A DNA stretch of 64,000 bases. Origin: CADEED01 sp035502995 (GTDB lineage Bacteria; Pseudomonadota; Gammaproteobacteria; Steroidobacterales; Steroidobacteraceae). The position numbers and the translations under genes were made by a program. Below are positions 35,937-45,369 of this stretch, in pieces. The notes beneath the pieces were generated by a model. The model did not search any database and was not told where the DNA came from. It saw only the letters and a program-made list of their open reading frames with translations. The stretch spans positions 20,033 through 84,032 of the forward strand of contig DATJTW010000076.1 of NCBI GenBank assembly GCA_035502995.1, read 5' to 3'. Position 1 is the first letter of the stretch. Every line of letters begins with the position of its first letter.

Positions 35937-36431
35937 ATGCCCGCGAAGCCAGCCCGGGTCCGCGACCTGACGGACCCCGTACCCCCGCCCGAAGACAACG
36001 CCCACCGCGCCATCTGCCGGCAGATCAAGCAGCTCTCGAGCTCGCTCGTGCGCCGCGTCGATCGCCACATGCAGCCGCTCGAGCTGACCGGCATGCAGTG
36101 GGAGCCGGTGCTGATGTTGTGGCTGAAGCGCGCGGACACCGTCGCGGGCCTCGCGCGCTACAGCCAGGTCGGCTTCGCGGCGATGAGCCGCATGCTCGAC
36201 CGCCTCGAGGAGAAGGAACTGCTGCGCCGCGAGCGCAGCGAGACCGACCGCCGCGTCGTGCACCTGCATCTCACGCCGAAGGGCAAGAAAGTGGCCAACA
36301 AGATCTGGCCGATCGTGGTGGAAGGCATGCACGTCCACCTCGAAGGATTCAAGAAGGAAGAACTGAGCCAGCTCAGCGACCTGCTGGGTCGCATGCTGAC
36401 CAACGGAGCCCGCGATGCCGAACAAGAATGA
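35937..36431 (+). CDS. MarR-family regulator of the RND efflux operon
   Basis: 164 residues from ATG at 35937. Helical dimer arms (AICRQIKQLSSSLVRRVDRH) flank a winged helix with VAGLARYSQVGFAAMSRMLD and RRERSETDRRVVHLHLTPKG, the MarR signature wing. The gene overlaps the efflux adaptor gene by 17 bp. A palindrome at 35889-35914 in its promoter suggests autorepression and control of the pump by a small hydrophobic or phenolic inducer. Confidence 0.92.
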   Translation: MPAKPARVRDLTDPVPPPEDNAHRAICRQIKQLSSSLVRRVDRHMQPLELTGMQWEPVLMLWLKRADTVAGLARYSQVGFAAMSRMLDRLEEKELLRRERSETDRRVVHLHLTPKGKKVANKIWPIVVEGMHVHLEGFKKEELSQLSDLLGRMLTNGARDAEQE

Positions 36432-37632
36432 TCCCGCCCGCCGCGTGACGCGCGCCGTTCCGACGGCCGCGTCGGCTGCCGTGGCCGCGGCGCTGCTGTT
36501 GCTGGCCGCCTGCGGCAAGGAGCAGGGCGGTCCGCCGCCGCCGCCCGAAGTGGGCGTCATCACGATCGCGGCGCGCAAGGTCGACATCATCGACCAGCTG
36601 CCGGGCCGCACGACGGCGTTCCGCGTGGCCGAGGTGCGGCCGCAGGTCACGGGCATCGTGCAGAAGCGCCTGTTCTCCGAGGGCAGCGAGGTCAAGGCCG
36701 GGCAGCAGCTGTTCCAGATCGACGCCGGCAGCTACCGCGCCGCGTTGTCGTCGGCCGAGGCCGCGCTGAAGCGCGCCGAGGCCGCGGCCGTCACCGCCAA
36801 ACTACTCGAGGAACGCTACGCGCCGCTGATCACCGCGAACGCGGTGTCGAAGCAGGAGAACGACGAGGCGATCGCGTCGCGCGCGCGCGCCGATGCCGAC
36901 GTGGCCTCCGCGCGCGCGGCGGTCGAAGCCGCGCGCATCAACGTGGTGTACACCCAGCTGCTGTCGCCCATCACCGGACGCATCGGCCGCACGCTGGTCA
37001 CCGAGGGCGCGCTGGTCACGTCCGGCCAGCAGGCCGCGCTGGCCACCGTGCAGCAGCTCGATCCCATCTACGTCGACATCACGCAGTCGTCGACCGACCT
37101 GTTGCGGCTGCAGCGCCAGCTCGCCAGCGGCGAGCTCGCGAAGATGGATGACAACCAGGCCGAGGTCGGATTGACGCTCGAGGACGGCAGCGTCTATGCC
37201 GAGCGCGGCCGGCTGAAGGTGTCCGAGGTGTCGGTGGATCCGGGCACGGGCTCGGTCACGCTGCGCGCCGTGTTCCCGAATCCGAAGCGCGAGCTGCTGC
37301 CCGGCATGTTCGTGCGCGCGACGCTGACGCGTGGCACGCGCCAGCAGGCGCTGCTCGTGCCGCAGCGTGGTGTCACGCGCAACACGAAGGGCGAGGCGAC
37401 CGTTCTGCTGGTCGACGCCGAGAACAAGGTGGCGGAGAAGGTGGTCACCGCAGATCGCGCCATCGGCAACGACTGGCTGATCACCGACGGCCTAGTCGCC
37501 GGCGATCGCGTCATCGTCGAGGGGCTGCAGAAGGCCAAGCCCGGCTCGCCGGTGAAGCCGGTGCCGGCCGGCGAGGCCCCGGCGAACGCCGCCCTGCAGG
37601 CGGACTCGTCGAAAGAAGTGGCCAAGCGCTAA
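36415..37632 (+). CDS. RND efflux periplasmic adaptor lipoprotein
   Basis: 405 residues. Lipoprotein signal ends LLLLAAC (Cys about residue 33). It has a biotinyl-lipoyl half-motif (RPQVTGIVQKRLFSEGSEVK), a helical hairpin (about 100-170; ALKRAEAAAVTAKLLEERYA), the second lipoyl half (INVVYTQLLSPITGRIG), and the beta-barrel and membrane-proximal domains (LPGMFVRATLTRG). It bridges the inner-membrane pump and the outer-membrane channel, as AcrA and MexA do. It overlaps the MarR gene by 17 bp and lies 15 bp before the pump gene. Confidence 0.94.
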   Translation: MPNKNDPARRVTRAVPTAASAAVAAALLLLAACGKEQGGPPPPPEVGVITIAARKVDIIDQLPGRTTAFRVAEVRPQVTGIVQKRLFSEGSEVKAGQQLFQIDAGSYRAALSSAEAALKRAEAAAVTAKLLEERYAPLITANAVSKQENDEAIASRARADADVASARAAVEAARINVVYTQLLSPITGRIGRTLVTEGALVTSGQQAALATVQQLDPIYVDITQSSTDLLRLQRQLASGELAKMDDNQAEVGLTLEDGSVYAERGRLKVSEVSVDPGTGSVTLRAVFPNPKRELLPGMFVRATLTRGTRQQALLVPQRGVTRNTKGEATVLLVDAENKVAEKVVTADRAIGNDWLITDGLVAGDRVIVEGLQKAKPGSPVKPVPAGEAPANAALQADSSKEVAKR

Positions 37633-37647
37633 CAAGGGCGAGTCTCC

Positions 37648-40600
37648 ATGCTGTCGCGTTTCTTCATCGATCGGCCCATCTTCGCGTGGGTCATCGCGAT
37701 CATCGTCATGATCGCCGGCACGGTCTCCGTGCTGAACCTGCCGATCCGCCAGTACCCGGCGATCGCGCCGCCGTCGGTCGGCATCAACGTGAACTACCCG
37801 GGCGCCTCCGCGCAGACGGTGCAGGACACGGTGATCCAGGTCATCGAGCAGGCGCTGAACGGCATCGACAACCTCACGTACATCACGTCCGAGGCGAACT
37901 CGGACGGCTCCGCGACGATCACGCTGACGTTTGCGCAAGGCACGGTGCCCGACACCGCGCAGGTGCAGGTGCAGAACAAGCTGCAGACGGCGATGCCGCT
38001 GCTGCCCCAAGAGGTGCAGCAGTCCGGCATCCGCGTGAACAAGCCGGCGCGCAACTTCCTCGTCGTCATGGGGTTCATCTCCGACGACGGCAGCATGAAC
38101 AACGAGGACCTCGCCGACTACGTCGCGACGAACGTCCTCGATCCGCTGAACCGCACGCCCGGCGTCGGCGACGTCACGATGTTCGCGTCGCAGTACGCGA
38201 TGCGCATCTGGCTCGATCCGGAGAAGCTCAACAACTTCGGCGTGACCACCGCCGACGTGGTCGCCGCGATCCGCACGCAGAACGTGCAGGTCTCGGTGGG
38301 ACAGATCGGCGGCCTGCCCGCGGCCGTCGGCCAGTCGATCACGGCCAGCATCATCGGGCCGACGCGCCTGTCGACCGCCGACCAGTTCCGCGACATCCTG
38401 CTGAAGGTGAACGCGGACGGCTCGCAGGTGCGCATCGGCGACGTGGCCCGCGTCGCGCTGAACAGCGAGAGCTACACGCGCGATACCAAGTACAACGGCA
38501 AACCCGCCGCCGGCGTCGCGATCCGCCTCGCGGCCGGGCAGAACGCGCTGGACACGGTCAACGCGATCCACGCGACCATCGACCGCCTGCGGCCGTTCTT
38601 CCCGCGCGGCTTCGAGGTCGTCTATCCACTCGACACGACGCCGTTCGTCAAGACGTCGATCCTCGAGGTCGTGAAGACGCTGGTCGAGGCGGTGGTGCTC
38701 GTGTTCCTGGTGATGTTCCTGTTCCTGCAGAACGCGCGGGCGACGCTGATTCCGACGATCGCGGTCCCGATCGTGCTGCTCGGCACGTTCGGCATCCTCG
38801 CGGCGTTCGGCTTCTCCATCAACACGCTGACGATGTTCGGCATGGCGCTGGCCATCGGCCTGCTGGTCGACGACGCCATCGTCGTCGTCGAGAACGTCGA
38901 ACGCGTGATGGCCGAGGAAGGCCTGCCGCCACGCGAAGCCACGCGCAAGTCGATGGACCAGATCACGGGCGCGCTGGTCGCGATCGCGCTGGTGCTGGCC
39001 GCGGTGTTCGTGCCGATGGCGTTCTTCGGCGGCTCGATCGGCGTCATCTACCGGCAGTTCTCGATCACACTGGTCTCGGCGATGGGCCTGTCCGTGCTGG
39101 TCGCGTTGATCCTGACGCCGGCGCTGTGCGCGACGATCCTGAAGCCGTTGCCGCCGTCCGGACACGTCGAGCACAAGGGCTTCTTCAAGTGGTTCAACAC
39201 GAAGTTCGACGAGGGCCGCGACCTGCACGAGCGCGGGCTGGCCGCGATGCTGCGTCGTTCCGGCCGCTCGATGCTGGTGTACCTCGGCATCGTCGTCGTC
39301 ATGGCCGCGCTGTTCACGCGCATCCCGAGCTCGTTCCTGCCGGCCGAAGACCCGGGCTTCATGTACGGCCAGGTGCAGACGCCGCCGGGCGCCTCGAAGG
39401 AACGCACATGGGCCGTGCTCGACCAGGCGCAGAAATACCTCATCGAGCAGGAGAAGGACGCGGTCGAAGGCGTGCTGACCGTGAACGGCTTCAACTTCGC
39501 CGGCCCCGGCCAGAACTCCGGCCTGCTGTTCATCAAGCTGCGTGACTGGGACGAGCGCAAGAAGAGCGAGCTGTCGGTGGGCGCGTTGTTAGGGCGCGCC
39601 AACAAGTACTTCGGCGCCATCAAGGACGCGAACGTCATCGCGGTGCCGCCGCCGGCCGTGCTCGAGCTCGGCAACACCGCGGGCTTCGACCTGATGCTGC
39701 AGAACCGCGGCGGGTTGAGTCACGACGACTTCCTCGCCGCCCGCAACCAGCTGCTCGGCATGGCCGCCCAGAATCCGCTGCTGGTCGGCGTGCGTCCGAA
39801 CGGCGTCGAAGACGCGCCGCAGTTCAAGCTCGACATCGACCGCGAGAAGGCGAGTGCGCTCGGCGTCTCGATCGCCGACATCAACTCGACGCTGCAGACC
39901 GGCTGGGCGTCCACCTACGTCAACGACTTCATCGACCGCGGCCGCGTGAAACGCGTGTACGTGCAGGGCGAGCCGAATTCGCGCATGCAGCCCGACGATC
40001 TCAACCGCTGGTACGTGCGCAACAAGGATGGCGCGATGGTGCCGTTCTCCGCGTTCGGCAAGGGCGAGTGGACGTACGGCGCGCAGAAGCTGGTGCGTTA
40101 CAACGGCGTGCCCGCGTACAACATCCAGGGCGGCCCCGCGCCCGGCCGCAGCTCCGGCGAAGCGATGCGCGCGATGGAAGACATGATCGCCAAACTACCG
40201 GCTGGCGTCGGCCTCGAGTGGAACGGCCTGTCGTACGAGGAGAAGGCGTCCGGCTCGCAGGCGCCGCTGCTGTACGCGTTGTCGCTGATCATCGTGTTCC
40301 TGTGTCTCGCGGCGCTGTACGAGAGCTGGTCGATCCCGGCGACGGTGCTGCTGGTCGTGCCGCTGGGCGTGCTCGGTGCCGTCCTCGCGACGCTGGCGCG
40401 CAGCCTGACCAACGATGCGTATTTCCAGGTCGGCTTGCTGGTCACGATCGGCCTGGCCGCGAAGAGCGCCATCCTGATCGTCGAATTCGCGAAGGAGAAC
40501 TTCGACCACGGCATGGACCTGGTCGAAGCGGTGATGCATGCGACGAAGCAGCGACTGCGCCCCATCCTCATGACGTCGCTGGCGTTCATGGCGGGCGTCA

Positions 40601-40809
40601 TGCCGCTGGCCATCTCGTCCGGCGCCGGCTCCGGCGCGCAGCACGCGGTGGGCACGGGCGTCATCGGCGGCATGCTGGCATCCACGTTCCTCGCCGTGTT
40701 CTTCGTTCCCGTGTTCTTCGTCGTGATCCTGCGGCGCTTCAAGGTGAAGCCGACCGTCATGAAGATCGACGAGACGCCGGCCGACACGCCGTACGCGAGC
40801 ACCACATGA
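37648..40809 (+). CDS. RND efflux pump, inner-membrane transporter (HAE-1 type)
   Basis: 1053 residues, twelve membrane helices with two large periplasmic loops. It begins LSRFFIDRPIFAWVIAIIVM as in AcrB/MexB. Proton-relay Asp408-Asp409 are present in IGLLVDDAIVVVENVERVM, and the HAE-1 motif GLAAKSAILIVEFAKE is near the second half. It exports hydrophobic or amphiphilic compounds using proton flow. ATGA overlap with the outer-membrane channel gene downstream. Confidence 0.96.
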   Translation: MLSRFFIDRPIFAWVIAIIVMIAGTVSVLNLPIRQYPAIAPPSVGINVNYPGASAQTVQDTVIQVIEQALNGIDNLTYITSEANSDGSATITLTFAQGTVPDTAQVQVQNKLQTAMPLLPQEVQQSGIRVNKPARNFLVVMGFISDDGSMNNEDLADYVATNVLDPLNRTPGVGDVTMFASQYAMRIWLDPEKLNNFGVTTADVVAAIRTQNVQVSVGQIGGLPAAVGQSITASIIGPTRLSTADQFRDILLKVNADGSQVRIGDVARVALNSESYTRDTKYNGKPAAGVAIRLAAGQNALDTVNAIHATIDRLRPFFPRGFEVVYPLDTTPFVKTSILEVVKTLVEAVVLVFLVMFLFLQNARATLIPTIAVPIVLLGTFGILAAFGFSINTLTMFGMALAIGLLVDDAIVVVENVERVMAEEGLPPREATRKSMDQITGALVAIALVLAAVFVPMAFFGGSIGVIYRQFSITLVSAMGLSVLVALILTPALCATILKPLPPSGHVEHKGFFKWFNTKFDEGRDLHERGLAAMLRRSGRSMLVYLGIVVVMAALFTRIPSSFLPAEDPGFMYGQVQTPPGASKERTWAVLDQAQKYLIEQEKDAVEGVLTVNGFNFAGPGQNSGLLFIKLRDWDERKKSELSVGALLGRANKYFGAIKDANVIAVPPPAVLELGNTAGFDLMLQNRGGLSHDDFLAARNQLLGMAAQNPLLVGVRPNGVEDAPQFKLDIDREKASALGVSIADINSTLQTGWASTYVNDFIDRGRVKRVYVQGEPNSRMQPDDLNRWYVRNKDGAMVPFSAFGKGEWTYGAQKLVRYNGVPAYNIQGGPAPGRSSGEAMRAMEDMIAKLPAGVGLEWNGLSYEEKASGSQAPLLYALSLIIVFLCLAALYESWSIPATVLLVVPLGVLGAVLATLARSLTNDAYFQVGLLVTIGLAAKSAILIVEFAKENFDHGMDLVEAVMHATKQRLRPILMTSLAFMAGVMPLAISSGAGSGAQHAVGTGVIGGMLASTFLAVFFVPVFFVVILRRFKVKPTVMKIDETPADTPYASTT

Positions 40810-42218
40810 ACCGTCCGATTCGTCTATCTACCCTGGCGCTGGCCGCGTCGTTGAGCGCCTGCACGCTGGCGCCGCGTTACCACCAGCCGGCGTCGCCCAC
40901 GGCCGCGGAATACGAGAACGTCGCCACGCCGGGCGCGCGGCAGACCGCCGCCGTGCCGGCCGCCGACGTGTCGTGGAACGAGTTCTTCCCGGACGCCGAG
41001 CTGCAGCAGCTGCTGACGCGGGCGCTGGCGAACAACCGCGACCTGCGCATCGCGACGCTGAACGTCGAGGCGGCGCGCGCGCAGTACCGCATCCGCCGCG
41101 CGGATCTCGTGCCGTCGATCGACGCGGTGGGGCAGGCCAACAACAACCGCACGCCGGCGTCGCTGTCGCAGACCGGCGAAAGCGAGCTGACGCGCACGTA
41201 TTCGGCCGGGCTCGGCGTCTCCGCGTTCGAGCTCGATCTGTTCGGCCGCGTGCGCTCGCTGCGCAAGGCGGCGCTCGAGGACTACTTCGCGATCGAGGAG
41301 AACCGCAACGCCGCGCAGCTGGCGCTGGTCTCCGAGGTGGCGAATGCCTGGCTGACGCTGATCGCGGATCGCGAACTGCTGCGTCTCGCCGAGGAGACGC
41401 GCGACAGCCAGCACAAGTCGTTCGATCTCACGAAGCTGCGTTTCGATTCGGGCGTATCGAGCGAGGTCGACCTCGCGCGGTCGGAAACCGCGTGGCGCCA
41501 GGCGGAGATCGACATCGCCGCGCAGACGCGCCGTGTCGCGCAGGACCGCAATGCGCTGTCGCTGCTGGTCGGCGAGCCGCTGCCGGCGGAGACGGGTGCC
41601 GGCGAACACGCGATCGACGCGCAGACGTTCGACAAGGAACTGCCCGCCGGCCTGCCGGCCGAGCTGTTGACGCGCCGCCCGGACATCCGCGCGGCCGAGC
41701 ACAGTCTGAAGGCCGCGAATGCCGACATCGGCGCCGCGCGCGCCGCGTTCTTCCCCAGCATCAGCCTCACCGGCTTCTACGGCAACGCGAGCGACGACCT
41801 GTCCGAGCTGTTCCAGACCGGGCACACGAGCTGGAGCTTCACGCCGCAGATCCGCCTGCCCATCTTCAACGGCGGCGCGAACATCGCCGGGCTCAACCTC
41901 GCCAACGCGCGCAAGCGCATCGAGATCGCGCGGTACGAGCAGTCGATCCAGATCGCGTTCCGCGAGGTCGCGGACGCGCTGGTGGCGCGCGCGACGTTCC
42001 AGGACCAGCTGAAGGCGCAGGAAGCGCTGACGCGCGCCAGCGAGTCCAGCTACAAGCTGGCCGACGTGCGGTACCGCGGCGGCGTCGACAGTTATCTCGG
42101 TGCGCTGATCGCGCAGCGGGATTACTACTCGGCGCAGCGCGCGCTGATCGAGACGCGCCTCGCCGGCGCCAGCAACCTCGTGTCGCTGTACACGGCGCTC
42201 GGCGGCGGCTGGAAGTAG
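40806..42218 (+). CDS. NodT/OprM-family outer-membrane efflux lipoprotein
   Basis: 470 residues. Lipoprotein signal ALAASLSAC (Cys about residue 19) is followed by TLAPRYHQP, the typical OprM/NodT start. Two repeats of the outer-membrane efflux helical domain are present, each with long coiled coils (NNRDLRIATLNVEAARAQYR, AFFPSISLTGFYGNAS). It completes the tripartite pump. The final gene of the MarR-adaptor-pump-channel operon; a GC-rich hairpin follows at 42241. Confidence 0.94.
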   Translation: MNRPIRLSTLALAASLSACTLAPRYHQPASPTAAEYENVATPGARQTAAVPAADVSWNEFFPDAELQQLLTRALANNRDLRIATLNVEAARAQYRIRRADLVPSIDAVGQANNNRTPASLSQTGESELTRTYSAGLGVSAFELDLFGRVRSLRKAALEDYFAIEENRNAAQLALVSEVANAWLTLIADRELLRLAEETRDSQHKSFDLTKLRFDSGVSSEVDLARSETAWRQAEIDIAAQTRRVAQDRNALSLLVGEPLPAETGAGEHAIDAQTFDKELPAGLPAELLTRRPDIRAAEHSLKAANADIGAARAAFFPSISLTGFYGNASDDLSELFQTGHTSWSFTPQIRLPIFNGGANIAGLNLANARKRIEIARYEQSIQIAFREVADALVARATFQDQLKAQEALTRASESSYKLADVRYRGGVDSYLGALIAQRDYYSAQRALIETRLAGASNLVSLYTALGGGWK

Positions 42219-42240
42219 CCGGCGGGAAAAAGTCACAGTT

Positions 42241-42279
42241 CGCGCGGCGCGGGCCCCGCCCGGTTCCCGCCGCGCGTTT
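42241..42279 (+). terminator. GC-rich hairpin after the efflux operon
   Basis: CGCGCGGCG (42241-42249) pairs with CGCCGCGCG (42268-42276), 9 bp perfect over an 18-nt loop, followed by TTTG. It lies 22 bp after the channel gene stop. The short T-run makes it a weak intrinsic terminator at best. Confidence 0.45.
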
Positions 42280-42321
42280 GCGATCTGTAAAAAGGCGCCT
42301 CGTTTTCCGAGGGGCTTCGCC

Positions 42322-43071
42322 ATGCGTTTCGTCGCCGCTGCTTTCTGCTCGCTGACCTTGTTTGCCGGCATGGCTCGTGGCCAATCCGCGCCGAACCCGG
42401 CCGCCAACGACCAGCTCGCCCTGGCGATCGCCAAGGACAGTGCCGCCGCGGCGCAGGCCGCGCTCGACGCCGGCGCCGACATCAACGCCAATCTCGGCGA
42501 AGGCCGCACGCCGCTGATCACGGCGGTGATGATGGTCAAACCCGAGGCCGTGAAGTTCCTGCTCGAGCACGGCGCGGATCCGAACAGGACCGCGGATGAC
42601 GGCGCGGTCGGCAACGCGTTGTCCGCCGCGTTCTTCGCGATGTCCGGCGTCGCGATCACGCGCCGCGGCGACGAGGACTACGTCAACGAACGCCGCGCGA
42701 AGGCGCTCGAATCGCTGCGCCTCGTCGCGGCGCGGAAGCCGGATTTCGACGTGCTGGTCTCGCGCGGCCCGACGCGCCTCAGCCCGCTGATGATCGCGGC
42801 GGATGCGGGCGTCGCCGATGCAGTGAAGATCCTGCTGGATGCCGGCGCGTCGCCGAATTTCGTCAACGGCGGCAGGTATTCCGCGCTCGACTATGCGGTC
42901 GATCGCGCGCCGGGCTGGTCGCCGACGCCGGCGGCGGAGCGACTCGAGGTGGTCAAACTATTGTTGGCCGCGGGGGCGCAGACGAAGAAGGTCGGCGCGG
43001 ACAAGCTGAGTCCGCTCGAGCGGGCACGCAAGGCGGCCAATACAGAAGCGGTCGCGTTGTTGTCGAAGTAG
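42322..43071 (+). CDS. exported ankyrin-repeat protein
   Basis: 249 residues with a signal peptide (FVAAAFCSLTLFAGMARG, cleavage near residue 20) and about four ankyrin-type repeats: AAAQAALDAGADINANLGEG, PEAVKFLLEHGADPNRTADD, VADAVKILLDAGASPNFV, and LEVVKLLLAAGAQ. Ankyrin repeats mediate protein binding; the partner is unknown. The ribosome site GAGGGG lies within a small hairpin (CCTCG-TTTTC-CGAGG, about 42300-42313), which could limit translation. Confidence 0.85.
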   Translation: MRFVAAAFCSLTLFAGMARGQSAPNPAANDQLALAIAKDSAAAAQAALDAGADINANLGEGRTPLITAVMMVKPEAVKFLLEHGADPNRTADDGAVGNALSAAFFAMSGVAITRRGDEDYVNERRAKALESLRLVAARKPDFDVLVSRGPTRLSPLMIAADAGVADAVKILLDAGASPNFVNGGRYSALDYAVDRAPGWSPTPAAERLEVVKLLLAAGAQTKKVGADKLSPLERARKAANTEAVALLSK

Positions 43072-43095
43072 GGCGGACTGGCGCAAGCTCTCGCC

Positions 43096-43569
43096 ATGCG
43101 CCTCGAAGAGCTGCGGCCGGTGGACCTGGAGACGAACCCAGTTTGGGAGTTCGATCTCGGGGAAGGGAGCGACGAAACCGCTATCTGTCCGGTTGCGGAT
43201 GTTCCCGTTGGTCATCTCGAAGGCCGTTTCGTCGGTACGCGCGTCGTTCTCGTTGATGGTCAGCAAGTTTGGGCGATCTTGGGAAACGTGACGCCTGACG
43301 ATCACCGGCTGACCCAGCATTTTCTGATGCTCTCGATCGAGCGCAATGGAACGTGGTTTCATCTCGCGCGCTACCATGATCACGACTACGAGCGGAATGG
43401 TCCGGCGGCTCTCGCCGTATTTCTCGATCGGGAGATCAGCTCGGTATTTCCGATTTCCTACGACATCCGAGATGTCGTCGCAGGTGGCGTCGCGCTGCGC
43501 GGGGAGATTCGTGCCGAGCCTTCCGAGCGGCTCAGCCGATCTGAACTGATCGCTCTGGCAGTACCTTAG
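43096..43569 (+). CDS. hypothetical protein of unusual composition
   Basis: 157 residues, soluble, with no signal peptide. It contains mixed alpha/beta segments such as RLTQHFLMLSIERNGTWFHL, LARYHDHDYERNG and SVFPISYDIRDVVAGG. I recognise no family. Codon use differs from its neighbours, with many A- or T-ending codons (GTT, ATC, TTT, GGA, GAT), and local GC is visibly lower, which suggests recent acquisition. The size and acidic nature would fit an immunity-type or other small adaptor protein, but no toxin is adjacent. Its stop overlaps the convergent gamma-glutamyltransferase stop by 4 bp. Confidence 0.6.
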   Translation: MRLEELRPVDLETNPVWEFDLGEGSDETAICPVADVPVGHLEGRFVGTRVVLVDGQQVWAILGNVTPDDHRLTQHFLMLSIERNGTWFHLARYHDHDYERNGPAALAVFLDREISSVFPISYDIRDVVAGGVALRGEIRAEPSERLSRSELIALAVP

Positions 43570-45278
43570 TAACCCAACGCCAGCCCCGTGTTCCGCCGCG
43601 GATCCACCGCGCCGTAGAACCGGTTGTCCCCCGACGGCGGCAGGTTCAATCCCGGTTCCCCGATCAGGATCGCCGCGATGTGGTTCTCCGGCTGCGGCTG
43701 CGTGAGCTTGTGCCCCATGCCGGCGAGGATCTCGCGCGTATCGGCGCTCAGCGCGTACTTCTCCACCGACGTCTCCTCCGGCAACCACTGCTGGTGGATG
43801 CGCGGCGCCGCCGCGGCCTCCTGGATGTCCATGCCGTAGTCGATCACGTTGATCATCGTGTGCAGCACCGCGGTGATGATGCGGCTGCCGCCCGGCGTGC
43901 CGACGATCATCCACGGTTTGCCGTTCTTGTTGACGATGGTCGGCGTCATCGACGACAGGGGCCGCTTGCCGGGCTCGATCTTGTTGTTCGCGCCCTGCAC
44001 GAGGCCGTACATGTTCGGCACGCCGACCTTCGACGTGAAATCGTCCATCTCGTCGTTCAGCAACACGCCGGTGCCGGGCGCCGTCACGCGTGCGCCGAAC
44101 CAGTCGTTCAGCGTGTATGTCACGGCCACCGCGTTGCCGAAGCGGTCGGCGATCGAGTAGTGAGTGGTGTTCGTGCCTTCGTGCGTCTCGATGCCGGGCT
44201 TGATCGCGCGCGAATCGCCGGCGCGCTTCGGGTCGATGGCGGTGCGCAGCTTCGCCGCGTACTTCGCATCGAGCAGCTCCGCGATCGGGTTCTTCACGAA
44301 ATCCGGATCGCCGAGCAGGAAGTTGCGGTCGACGTACGCATGCCGCATCGCCTCGATCTCGACGTGCACGGCGCGCGCCGAGCCCCAGCCGTATTCGCCG
44401 AGCGGATAGCCGGCCAGCACGTTCAGGATCTCGCACAACGTCACGCCACCCGACGACGGCGGCGGCGCGGACACGATGTGGAAACCGCGGTAGTCGCACT
44501 CGACCGGCGCGAGCTCGCGCGGGCGATACGCGTCCAGGTCCTTCTGCGTGATGATGCCCTTGTTCGCGCGCATCGCGGCGACCAGCAGCGACGCCACCGG
44601 CCCCTTGTAGAACCCGTCGCGGCCGCCCTTGCTGATGGCGCGCAGCGTGCGCGCGAGGTCGGGCTGCTTCAGCGTCGCGCCGGCCTTCAGTGTCTCGCCG
44701 CCGGCCAGGTAGATAGCCGCGCTGGGCGCATCCTTGCGGAAATCCGCCGTGCCCTCGGCGAGGATGTCGACGTCGCCCTGGTCCAGCACGAACCCTTTCT
44801 CGGCCAGCGCGATCGAGGGCGCGATCAGCGACTCGCGCGGCTTCGTGCCGTATTTCTCGCGCGCGTATTCGAGACCCGCGACCGTGCCCGGCACGCCCAC
44901 CGCGAGATAGCCGCGCGTGCTGAGATCCGGCACCACGTTGCCGGTCGCGTCCAGGTACATGTCGACGCTGGCCGCCAGCGGCGCCGTCTCGCGGAAGTCG
45001 ATGAACGTGCGCCGCCCGTCCGCGAACTGCACGGTCATGAACCCGCCGCCGCCGAGATTGCCCGCGGCGGGATACACCACCGACAACGCATACCCGACGG
45101 CGATCGCGGCATCCACGGCGTTGCCGCCGTTCTTCAGCACGTCGACACCGACGCGCGTCGCGTACTGCTGTGCCGTGACGACCATGCCGTTCTTCGCGGC
45201 GACCGGCGCCGGCGAGGCGGCGTGGGCGAGGCCCGTGACGACGAGGAGGGCGAGGGAAAACATCTTGAGTTGGCGCAT
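43566..45278 (-). CDS. ggt: gamma-glutamyltransferase
   Basis: 570 residues: signal peptide (MFSLALLVVTGLAHA), then the proenzyme. Autoprocessing and nucleophile Thr371 is in EGTNTTHYSIADRFGNAVAV. Other family marks are AVDAAIAVGYALSVVYPAAG, GGFMTVQF, PPPSSGGVTLCEILNVL, GKRPLSSMTPTIV, and the small-subunit GTPGGSRIITAV. It cleaves glutathione and other gamma-glutamyl compounds in the periplasm. It is divergent from tspO; a 7-bp-arm inverted repeat lies between them. Confidence 0.95.
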   Translation of the reverse strand: MRQLKMFSLALLVVTGLAHAASPAPVAAKNGMVVTAQQYATRVGVDVLKNGGNAVDAAIAVGYALSVVYPAAGNLGGGGFMTVQFADGRRTFIDFRETAPLAASVDMYLDATGNVVPDLSTRGYLAVGVPGTVAGLEYAREKYGTKPRESLIAPSIALAEKGFVLDQGDVDILAEGTADFRKDAPSAAIYLAGGETLKAGATLKQPDLARTLRAISKGGRDGFYKGPVASLLVAAMRANKGIITQKDLDAYRPRELAPVECDYRGFHIVSAPPPSSGGVTLCEILNVLAGYPLGEYGWGSARAVHVEIEAMRHAYVDRNFLLGDPDFVKNPIAELLDAKYAAKLRTAIDPKRAGDSRAIKPGIETHEGTNTTHYSIADRFGNAVAVTYTLNDWFGARVTAPGTGVLLNDEMDDFTSKVGVPNMYGLVQGANNKIEPGKRPLSSMTPTIVNKNGKPWMIVGTPGGSRIITAVLHTMINVIDYGMDIQEAAAAPRIHQQWLPEETSVEKYALSADTREILAGMGHKLTQPQPENHIAAILIGEPGLNLPPSGDNRFYGAVDPRRNTGLALGY

Positions 45279-45317
45279 GCGGCGAGTGTAGCCGCTCGCG
45301 TTGCGGTAAAACGGGCG

Positions 45318-45341
45318 GCGTCAGACTGGACCGACTGACGC
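45318..45341. promoter_or_regulatory. inverted repeat in the ggt-tspO divergent region
   Basis: GCGTCAG (45318-45324) and CTGACGC (45335-45341) are perfect reverse complements 10 bp apart, within the 91-bp gap between two divergent genes. Candidate operator; no regulator can be assigned. Confidence 0.35.
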
Positions 45342-45369
45342 AAACAACCTTTCGTTATCTACTGCACCC

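Noticed and set aside
42298..42320. RNA thermometer before the ankyrin gene
   Set aside because: The hairpin over the ribosome site is only 5 bp; too weak to claim without data.
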